Below are positions 1 to 4,337 of a stretch of 5,594 nucleotides of DNA, piece after piece. The notes under the pieces were generated by a model that had not been told where the DNA came from, searched no databases, and saw nothing but the letters and a program-made list of their open reading frames with translations. The position numbers and the translations under genes were made by a program. The stretch comes from Chloroflexota bacterium. Lineage in GTDB: Bacteria > Chloroflexota > Anaerolineae > Anaerolineales > Villigracilaceae. Within the stretch, counting starts at the first letter, position 1; every line of letters begins with the position of its first letter. The DNA lies in assembly GCA_016875755.1 (NCBI GenBank), contig VGOX01000172.1, forward strand, positions 1 to 5,594. The letters are read 5' to 3'.

Positions 1-262
1 CCTGCAAAACGACGCAGCACCCGCCGCCGTGGTTTCTTTTTTCGTTTTTTCGGCGCGCTGGCTACGCTCCCGGCTGGTTTTCAGCCCAAGTTTTGGCTAT
101 TAATGAACGGCTTCTTGCAGAGGACTCATACGTAATTCGCTACCGTACAAATTTCGTTCCCCCAAGGGGACGTATTGAGGGATGTTTCAGTCGAAAATGA
201 GATTGCTTCACCGCTAAGAACCAATAGAACAACGGCTCGCAAATACATAGAAAAGTGAAAGG
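1..262. other. Non-coding or unassigned left-edge region
   Basis: No gene here can be supported. On the plus strand one frame is open from the window edge (position 3) to a TGA at 198-200, about 65 codons, and another from position 1 to a TAA at 133-135; neither gives a product I recognise, so either could be the tail of a gene outside the window or chance. The start is rich in T-runs (35-52). A small GC stem, GGCTG (72-76) and CAGCC (82-86) with a 5-nt loop, lies near short T-runs but is too weak to call a terminator. No clear intrinsic terminator is seen downstream of moaE, which ends at 263 on the minus strand. The right part (201-248) resembles half of the repeat at 1583-1674. Confidence 0.5.
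201..248. repeat. Degenerate half copy of the GTCATTGC-type palindromic repeat
   Basis: This stretch begins with GATTGCTTC (201-209) and ends with CTCGCAAATACAT (236-248). The right half of the full element at 1636-1676 begins with the same GATTGCTTC and ends with CTCGCAATGACAT, which matches 11 of 13 bases. The middles do not align and differ in length (48 versus 41 bases). A possible relic of the left arm is ACGTATTGAGGGA near 170-182, but it needs gaps to fit. It lies just downstream of moaE. It may be a decayed copy of the same repeat family; the resemblance rests on two short blocks only. Confidence 0.35.
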
Positions 263-721
263 TTATTCTCCGGGCTTGGGGATGTAATCTCCCTCGACCC
301 ATTCCTGACCATCAGGTCCGATTTCCTTTTTCCAGACAGGGACGATCTCTTTGAGGCGATCAATACCGTAGCGGGCAGCATCAAACACTCCTGTGTCACG
401 GTGGGCGGCAGTGCAGGCAATGAGGACTGTCGGCGTTTTTGGATAGAGTTTGCCGATACGTTGGACGATGGCGATCCCTTCTACAATTGGCCATTTCTCG
501 CGAATTTCATCGGCAACTTGTTTCATTTTGGCTTCTGCCATTGGGACGTAAGATTCGTATTCGAGATAATCTGTCTCATGGGCATCACCGCGTGAGGTGA
601 TGCCGCGCACCATACCTGTAAAGATCGCCGCAGCACCCGTGGATGTAAGCGTGATCCTGGCGAGCAGGTCGTTCAAGTCAATTTCGGATTCAGTGATGGA
701 ATAAATGGTTGGATAGTTCAT
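263..721 (-). CDS. moaE: Molybdopterin synthase catalytic (large) subunit MoaE
   Basis: MoaE pairs with thiocarboxylated MoaD in the cytoplasm and inserts two sulfurs into cyclic pyranopterin monophosphate to make molybdopterin. The 152-residue product is normal length for the family. Visible signatures are GAAAIFTGMVR (29-39), LEYESY (53-58) followed by MAEAKM, AAHRDTGVFDAARY (105-118), and LKEIVPVWKKE (123-133) with the expected GQEWVEGD near the end. K124 and K131 align with the two catalytic lysines known from E. coli MoaE (K119, K126). The ATG at 721 is preceded by AGGA with 7-nt spacing, a usable ribosome site. It is the last gene of moaCDE, 41 bp after moaD. One oddity: the usual HRxG motif reads QRIG (87-90), and the following GE is replaced by PK. 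The assignment is firm. Confidence 0.97.
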   Translation of the reverse strand: MNYPTIYSITESEIDLNDLLARITLTSTGAAAIFTGMVRGITSRGDAHETDYLEYESYVPMAEAKMKQVADEIREKWPIVEGIAIVQRIGKLYPKTPTVLIACTAAHRDTGVFDAARYGIDRLKEIVPVWKKEIGPDGQEWVEGDYIPKPGE

Positions 722-762
722 ATTGATATCCTATAGGGGCGGGGTGGCTTTGCCCTTACGTA

Positions 763-1011
763 TTATCCACCAGATACGGGTGGGAAGAGGGCGATCTCAG
801 CATTTGGCGGGACGACAGCTTCATCAAAGGCGTATTCGCGGTTGATGGTGATAAGCACAGATCTCATGGACTCTTTCAAGTTGGGATAATCTGCACCAAG
901 CTTTTCCTTTAATTGCAGGATGGTCATATCAACAGGGATGTCCATTTCCATGGACTTGGTCCCTGCGCGATCGCGGATGGTAGCGAAGAAGAGGAGTTTG
1001 ATGTGATTCAT
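763..1011 (-). CDS. moaD: Molybdopterin synthase sulfur carrier (small) subunit MoaD
   Basis: MoaD is a ubiquitin-fold sulfur carrier. Its C-terminal glycine is adenylated and converted to a thiocarboxylate, which donates sulfur in the MoaE active site. The product is 82 residues, the usual size, and begins with the typical IKLLFFATIRDRAG strand and ends in the required Gly-Gly (PPVSGG, 77-82). The middle segment with INREYAFDEAVV (56-67) and NAEIALFPPVSGG matches the family's last strands. The ATG at 1011 is preceded by AAAAAGG with 7-nt spacing. It follows moaC after a 67-bp gap holding a hairpin and precedes moaE by 41 bp. ThiS is the main alternative, but the length, the FFATIRDRAG start and the moaC/moaE neighbours make MoaD clear. 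Confidence 0.95.
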   Translation of the reverse strand: MNHIKLLFFATIRDRAGTKSMEMDIPVDMTILQLKEKLGADYPNLKESMRSVLITINREYAFDEAVVPPNAEIALFPPVSGG

Positions 1012-1032
1012 TTGAAAACCTTTTTGTCGAAA

Positions 1033-1072
1033 GTTAAAGGTCGAATGCCGTCGCAGGCTTTTGACCTTTAAC
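1033..1072 (-). repeat. Perfect 10-bp inverted repeat (hairpin) between moaC and moaD
   Basis: On the plus strand GTTAAAGGTC (1033-1042) is exactly complementary to GACCTTTAAC (1063-1072). Inside the arms, AA (1044-1045) pairs with TT (1060-1061) and GCC (1047-1049) with GGC (1056-1058) across single mismatches, leaving a 6-nt loop. The transcript of the moa operon would fold here starting 6 nt after the moaC TAG, and the hairpin ends 21 nt before the moaD ATG. No T-run follows on the minus strand (TTTCGAC follows the stem), so it is unlikely to be an intrinsic terminator. It could act as an mRNA stability or processing element that sets moaC versus moaDE levels, a protein-binding site, or a member of a dispersed palindromic repeat family. 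Confidence 0.8.
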
Positions 1073-1078
1073 CGTTAT

Positions 1079-1555
1079 CTATTCATTGACAATATCACCC
1101 GATTGTCCACCATGCTTTTCAATGAGACGGATATTTTGAATTCGCATGGTTTTCTCGGCGGCTTTTGCCATATCGTAGACGGTGAGCGCTGCGACGGAGA
1201 CGGCAGTCAGGGCTTCCATTTCGACACCTGTTTTGCCTGTGACTTTGGCGGTGGCGGTGATGACCACACCTGGAAGCGAGTCGTCCAGTTCGAGGTCTAC
1301 ATCCACTTTAGAGAGTGGCAGAGGATGACATAACGGAATCAAGTCCGAGGTCCGTTTTGAGGCGGTGATGCCTGCAATTTGCGCCACGGTGAGCACATCA
1401 CCTTTTTTGATCTGCCCGGCACGGATCAAATCCAAAGTCTCTTTTTTCATGTGGATTTCGCCTCGTGCGATGGCAGTGCGGGTGGAGTCGGACTTGTCGC
1501 TGACATCCACCATTTTGGCCCGGCCGTGTTCATCGAGATGGGTTAGTTTGGACAT
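1079..1555 (-). CDS. moaC: Cyclic pyranopterin monophosphate synthase MoaC
   Basis: MoaC converts 3',8-cyclo-7,8-dihydro-GTP, the MoaA product, into cyclic pyranopterin monophosphate, the first stable intermediate of molybdenum cofactor synthesis. From the chosen start the product has 158 residues, close to E. coli MoaC (161). Signatures are the N-terminal MVDVSDK (15-21), KKGDVL (50-55), KRTSDLIPLCHPLPL (67-81), TGKTGVEMEALTAVS (106-120) and VYDMAKA (126-132). K51, D128 and K131 fall at the same numbers as the catalytic residues of E. coli MoaC. The frame stays open to an ATG at 1618, but those 21 extra codons lie in the palindromic repeat and past the likely promoter, so ATG 1555 is preferred. 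No Shine-Dalgarno sequence precedes it; TATAAT ends 7 nt upstream. The terminal GGKSG motif reads GGQSG (149-153). First gene of moaCDE; moaA is not in the window. Confidence 0.96.
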   Translation of the reverse strand: MSKLTHLDEHGRAKMVDVSDKSDSTRTAIARGEIHMKKETLDLIRAGQIKKGDVLTVAQIAGITASKRTSDLIPLCHPLPLSKVDVDLELDDSLPGVVITATAKVTGKTGVEMEALTAVSVAALTVYDMAKAAEKTMRIQNIRLIEKHGGQSGDIVNE

Positions 1556-1562
1556 GGGTTGG

Positions 1563-1592
1563 ATTATACCGCTACGTTTTCCGTCATTGCAA
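1563..1592 (-). promoter_or_regulatory. Putative moaCDE promoter giving a leaderless transcript
   Basis: On the minus strand a perfect TATAAT (1568-1563) lies 7 nt before the moaC ATG, with CCAACCC between. A start point 7 nt after the -10 box falls at or next to the A of the ATG, so the mRNA would have essentially no leader. This fits the absence of a Shine-Dalgarno sequence before moaC. The best -35 candidate is TTGCAA (1592-1587), 4 of 6 matches to TTGACA, with an 18-bp spacer; it lies inside the left end of the palindromic repeat. The -10 box is clear; the -35 is only suggestive. Confidence 0.6.
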
Positions 1593-1674
1593 GGAGGATG
1601 CCATTTCCGACGAAGCAATCTTTCGACTGAACGAGGATTGCTTCTGGCCGGAAGAATATCGCCCTCGCAATGAC
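1583..1674. repeat. 92-bp imperfect palindromic repeat (REP/MITE-like) between moaC and scpA
   Basis: The outer ends are GTCATTGCAAGG (1583-1594) and CCTCGCAATGAC (1663-1674), complementary at 11 of 12 positions. The inner arms GAAGCAATC (1612-1620) and GATTGCTTC (1636-1644) are perfectly complementary around a 15-nt loop. The intervening arm sequences also pair partly, so the whole element can form a long hairpin. Similar hairpin units with GTCATTGCGAGG-type ends and GAAGCAATC cores are, to my knowledge, dispersed in many copies in some bacterial genomes, Chloroflexota among them. There is no open reading frame of note and no transposase nearby. It sits between two divergent genes, ends 12 bp before the scpA -10 box, and overlaps the candidate -35 of moaC. 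Confidence 0.8.
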
Positions 1675-1686
1675 ATGGGGATGAGA

Positions 1687-1692
1687 TATAAT
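1687..1692 (+). promoter_or_regulatory. Putative scpA -10 box giving a leaderless transcript
   Basis: A perfect TATAAT lies 9 nt before the ATG at 1702. A start point 7-10 nt downstream of the box would fall at or within 3 nt of the ATG, so the transcript would be leaderless or nearly so. There is no Shine-Dalgarno sequence at normal distance. No good -35 element is visible at 15-19 bp spacing (TCGCAA at 1665-1670 matches 3 of 6), and that region is the right end of the palindromic repeat. Confidence 0.5.
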
Positions 1693-1701
1693 TCGCCCGC
1701 T

Positions 1702-2475
1702 ATGGATGGAATTCTTGGAAATCAACTCGGCTCGTACAAGGTTCTGACCCCCGTTTACGAGGGGCCGTTGGATTTGTTGTTGAGCCTGATCGAACGCGCC
1801 GAATTGGATATTACATCGGTCTCACTGGGTTCAGTGACAGACCAATACCTCGAACATTTGCGGTCCGTGGAAAATCAACTACCTGAGGAGATCTCATCGT
1901 TCTTGGTGATCGCGGCAAAATTGGTGCAGATCAAATCGGAAGCATTGTTGCCGCGCCCACCTGAACGCGAACCGGGTGAAGAGGACCCGGGCGTGTCGCT
2001 TGTGGAGCAGTTGAAGCTGTATAAACGCTACAAGGTAATCGCGGTGTGGATGGAAGAACGACAAGCCAACAACCTGCGGACTTTCTTGCGCGTCGCGCCG
2101 CCTCCGAAAGTGGAGCCGAAACTGGATCTCTCGAATCTAACTCTCGAAGGCTTGCTCAACGCAGCAGAATCTGCATTTGCGAAGGGTAAGGACAAAAAGC
2201 CGCTGGGGACGGTCATCAGCGCACCGAGGGTGACCATCCGCGAGAAAATTGACTTCATTACGAAGACGTTGAAAAATATTCAGCGTATGTCGTTCAGTGG
2301 ACTGATCACGGACAAAGCCACACGCGTGGAGATCGTAGTGACCTTTTTGGCACTGCTCGAATTGGTCAAGCGTTACCATGTCACGGCAAAACAGGATGTT
2401 CTGTTCGGAGATATCGAGTTCGAGCGCGCCGACGAGTGGAAGGAAGATGAAGAGATCGAGATCGAGTTTGAGTAA
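1702..2475 (+). CDS. scpA: Segregation and condensation protein A (kleisin ScpA)
   Basis: ScpA is the kleisin that bridges the two SMC heads and, with ScpB, forms the bacterial condensin that organises and segregates the chromosome. From ATG 1702 the product has 257 residues, typical for the family. The N-terminal helical SMC-neck-binding domain carries YEGPLDLLLSLIERAELDI (19-37) and TDQYLEHL (46-53), then FLVIAAKLVQIKSEALLP (67-84). A variable acidic and proline-rich linker follows. The C-terminal winged helix contains VVTFLALLELVKR (212-224) and the ending DVLFGDIEFE (232-241), with an acidic tail. An in-frame ATG at 1675 would add 9 residues, but it lies at the end of the palindromic repeat and upstream of the TATAAT box, so ATG 1702 is preferred. 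scpB, often the next gene, is absent here: a terminator and a convergent gene follow. Confidence 0.95.
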   Translation: MDGILGNQLGSYKVLTPVYEGPLDLLLSLIERAELDITSVSLGSVTDQYLEHLRSVENQLPEEISSFLVIAAKLVQIKSEALLPRPPEREPGEEDPGVSLVEQLKLYKRYKVIAVWMEERQANNLRTFLRVAPPPKVEPKLDLSNLTLEGLLNAAESAFAKGKDKKPLGTVISAPRVTIREKIDFITKTLKNIQRMSFSGLITDKATRVEIVVTFLALLELVKRYHVTAKQDVLFGDIEFERADEWKEDEEIEIEFE

Positions 2476-2502
2476 ATCGGGAAATCGGGAACGGTAAATT
2501 GG

Positions 2503-2535
2503 AACGGACGAAGCAGTGCGCTTCGTCCGTTTTTT
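2503..2535 (+). terminator. Intrinsic terminator of scpA
   Basis: A 12-bp perfect stem, AACGGACGAAGC (2503-2514) with GCTTCGTCCGTT (2520-2531), closes a 5-nt loop AGTGC and runs into TTTTTT (2530-2535). It begins 27 bp after the scpA TAA. The convergent amine oxidase gene ends 29 bp further on. On the minus strand the same stem is followed only by TTCCAATTT, so it would be a weaker terminator in that direction, though it may serve both genes. A short tandem AAATCGGG AAATCGGG (2474-2489) overlaps the scpA stop just before it. Confidence 0.93.
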
Positions 2536-2564
2536 CAATCAAATATACAATATTGAATCTAGCC

Positions 2565-3959
2565 CTACATCTCTCCCACCGCCGCAACACCAGACAAATA
2601 CGCCCCATGCACCGTGCTCGGATATTCACGCGAAGTCGCCTCGCCTGCAAAGTACAGCACATCATCCACAGGTTCAAAGAGCGCATCATAATCCTCACCA
2701 CTCGCAAATGGCGGGATGTGTGAATACGCACCAAACGCAAACGGGTCTTTCCCCCAGCGCGTCACCAGCATGCCTTCAGGCTCAGGGATATCGTCCCCGA
2801 ACATCACCCGCAACGTCTTCATCGCCCCTGCGCGAATCTCCTCATCGCTCAGGTCTTCAAGCGCAAAACCCTTGTCGCCGCCATGAAACGCCATTAAGAC
2901 CGCCTCACCCGTGAACGGCACAAAACTCAACCAGTCACACCACTCGCCCAACTCCTCGCCAATATAATTGATGGTCTCCACACCTTCATCCCAAAATACT
3001 TCGGGGAATTTCAAATAAACTTTATTGAGGACTCCCATCGCGAGTCGGTCAATTGCAGCTTGTTTTGACTCAGGAAGTGGCGGCTCAAACTCAACCGACG
3101 CCTGTTTCAACACCCCAAGCGGGAACGTCACCACAGCTTTATCTGCCACAAAACTCCCTGCTGACGTCTCAACCTCCACCCCATCACTTCCATAGCGGAC
3201 AGTTTTCACCACCTTCCCCAAGCGGATGTCCAAGCCCTGCGCGAGTCCATCCGTAATCTGGCTGTATCCATCCGGGAAGATGACTTCCTCGCCGCCAAAT
3301 TCTTCGTCCTGATCCCACCACCAAAGCGAGAGGTCCTTCATATCCGCGCCATACTCCAATGCCGTGACTTGATATGCGTAATAATTCAATCGGCGCAATT
3401 GCTCTTCTGAGAGATCGTACTCCATCAACACGACATCAAATGCTTCCTGCAAAGAAGTATCTTCATCTGTATCCTCTTGCATAGATGCCACTTCTTCATA
3501 GATTTCCTCGAACAGCGCTTCCATTTCCGCCCATTCCGCGTCGGTCATTTCACCGCCATCGGCATGGAACACGATGCTGTTCTCGTCATTCGTCCGCACG
3601 GTCTTTGCACCAAATTGTTTCGCCAGCTTCGTGATCGGATTGCCATTCACACCATGAATCCATGACGCGCCAAGATCAAGCGGCATGCCCAGCGACGAAT
3701 CCGTCCACATGCGCCCGCCTATACGGCTCCGCGCCTCAAGGACGATGACGCTCAATCCTTTATCAGCCAATGTGCGTGCGGCGGCAAGCCCAGCAATGCC
3801 TGCGCCAAGTACAAGTACATCGGCACTGGTGGCTGCTGATGGTTTGGTCATATCTTCCTCCTTTGTTGGGGTGATCAGTCCGCAAGACAGGGCCAGCACG
3901 GATGCTGTCCCAATTGATGCGGCTTTTAAGAAATCTCTTCGGGTGAATTTAGGTTTCAT
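2565..3959 (-). CDS. Tat-exported FAD-dependent amine oxidase (polyamine/monoamine oxidase family)
   Basis: This is a flavin amine oxidase of the MAO/polyamine oxidase/LSD1 fold. Such enzymes oxidise amines with O2 to give an imine or aldehyde and H2O2; the substrate here is unknown. The 464-residue product starts with a twin-arginine signal, TRRDFLK (6-12), then a hydrophobic stretch ending at LALSCG (22-27), so it should fold with FAD and cross the membrane. C26 is a poor lipobox fit, so lipid anchoring is uncertain. The Rossmann motif is VLVLGAGIAGLAAA (48-61) with E75 binding the ribose, then RIGGRMW (79-85) and GASWIHG (97-103), the last typical of polyamine oxidases. The C-terminal FAD motif is YFAGEATS (436-443) followed by TVHGAYLSG. 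The ATG at 3959 is chosen over 3962 and 3995 because GGAG lies 4 nt before it. It overlaps the vanZ-like gene by 11 bp, suggesting translational coupling. Confidence 0.9.
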   Translation of the reverse strand: MKPKFTRRDFLKAASIGTASVLALSCGLITPTKEEDMTKPSAATSADVLVLGAGIAGLAAARTLADKGLSVIVLEARSRIGGRMWTDSSLGMPLDLGASWIHGVNGNPITKLAKQFGAKTVRTNDENSIVFHADGGEMTDAEWAEMEALFEEIYEEVASMQEDTDEDTSLQEAFDVVLMEYDLSEEQLRRLNYYAYQVTALEYGADMKDLSLWWWDQDEEFGGEEVIFPDGYSQITDGLAQGLDIRLGKVVKTVRYGSDGVEVETSAGSFVADKAVVTFPLGVLKQASVEFEPPLPESKQAAIDRLAMGVLNKVYLKFPEVFWDEGVETINYIGEELGEWCDWLSFVPFTGEAVLMAFHGGDKGFALEDLSDEEIRAGAMKTLRVMFGDDIPEPEGMLVTRWGKDPFAFGAYSHIPPFASGEDYDALFEPVDDVLYFAGEATSREYPSTVHGAYLSGVAAVGEM

Positions 3960-4326
3960 CATGCTCCGTTCTTTTATGCCATCGATAATGAACATACAAT
4001 GTAATCAGCGCACCAACATTATCAAAAACAAATACATCGATCAAAGATGCCCTGCGCCCAGGCACAAAAGACTGGTGGAATTCATCTGTCAGCGAGTACA
4101 AAACTGCCAGAAACCAGGCCAGTTTGTAATTACGGCCCGGAAGCGCCCGCAAGTATGACAAAGCGAGCAAACCATAGCCAATTCCATGTGCACTTTTTTT
4201 GACAAAATAATCCCATCCGCCAAAGCTGGGCAATTCAGTGCTTGTGCGTGAAGAGAAAGCGAAAATGGCGGCCATCATAAATAGTGACGGAAGCCAGCGC
4301 GGTACAATATCAAGGAATTTTTTCAT
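3949..4326 (-). CDS. VanZ-family membrane protein
   Basis: VanZ-like proteins are small integral membrane proteins; VanZ itself gives low-level teicoplanin resistance, but most relatives have no known role, and resistance should not be assumed here. The 125-residue product has about four hydrophobic segments (roughly 11-25, 46-62, 68-80, 96-112). Family motifs are FAFSSRTS (22-29), KSAHGIGYGLLA (44-55) and, best of all, SLTDEFHQSFVPGR (78-91) followed by D97 and NVGAL. It is the first gene of a two-gene unit with the amine oxidase, whose start overlaps its end by 11 bp. There is no Shine-Dalgarno sequence before ATG 4326 (the upstream bases are AAACCTCTC) and no TATAAT at leaderless distance. 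Its promoter would have to lie inside the divergent pabB coding sequence. Family assignment is good, function open. Confidence 0.87.
   Translation of the reverse strand: MKKFLDIVPRWLPSLFMMAAIFAFSSRTSTELPSFGGWDYFVKKSAHGIGYGLLALSYLRALPGRNYKLAWFLAVLYSLTDEFHQSFVPGRRASLIDVFVFDNVGALITLYVHYRWHKRTEHDET
4303..4308 (+). promoter_or_regulatory. Candidate pabB -10 box inside the vanZ-like gene
   Basis: TACAAT matches the -10 consensus at 5 of 6 positions and lies 29 nt before the proposed TTG start. That would give a leader of about 20-24 nt containing the Shine-Dalgarno sequence. No convincing -35 is seen at 15-19 bp spacing; TAGTGACGG (4282-4290) is the nearest TTGACA-like sequence but is too close. 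It lies within the first codons of the divergent vanZ-like gene because only 11 bp separate the two coding regions. Confidence 0.3.
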
Positions 4327-4332
4327 GAGAGG
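4327..4332 (+). promoter_or_regulatory. Ribosome binding site that sets the TTG start of pabB
   Basis: GAGAGG, with core GAGG at 4329-4332, stands 5 nt before TTG 4338-4340. An in-frame TGA at 4326-4328 closes the frame upstream, so only a few codons could precede it, and no ATG occurs in frame until 4743, deep inside the conserved domain. The site therefore decides the start. It occupies most of the 11-bp gap between the pabB and vanZ start codons. Confidence 0.75.
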
Positions 4333-4337
4333 TTTCT

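Noticed and set aside
126..248. Minus-strand 40-codon frame just after moaE (ATG at 248, TGA at 126-128)
   Set aside because: It overlaps the suspected degenerate repeat, has no recognisable motif and no clear ribosome site; it is likely chance.
722..762. Possible regulatory hairpin between moaD and moaE
   Set aside because: Only a four-base GGGC/GCCC pairing is seen, too weak to call, and it adjoins an ordinary ribosome site.
1556..1618. N-terminal extension of moaC to an ATG at 1618
   Set aside because: The extra 21 codons lie in the palindromic repeat and across the TATAAT box, and MoaC length and alignment fit ATG 1555.
1675..1701. Nine-residue extension of scpA to ATG 1675
   Set aside because: It starts at the end of the repeat, upstream of the -10 box, with no ribosome site; ATG 1702 fits the family start and the promoter better.
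1556..1701. Molybdenum cofactor riboswitch upstream of moaC
   Set aside because: If transcription starts at the ATG there is no leader to hold one, and the upstream structure is the palindromic repeat rather than a Moco aptamer-like fold.
2137..2538. Minus-strand open frame across the end of scpA and the terminator
   Set aside because: It is antisense to a clear ScpA winged-helix domain and the sequence (many Arg, Cys and Leu) has no family signature.
3685..4158. Plus-strand open frame of about 157 codons over the amine oxidase start and vanZ
   Set aside because: It is antisense to the Tat signal, the FAD-binding motif and the VanZ motifs; no recognisable product.
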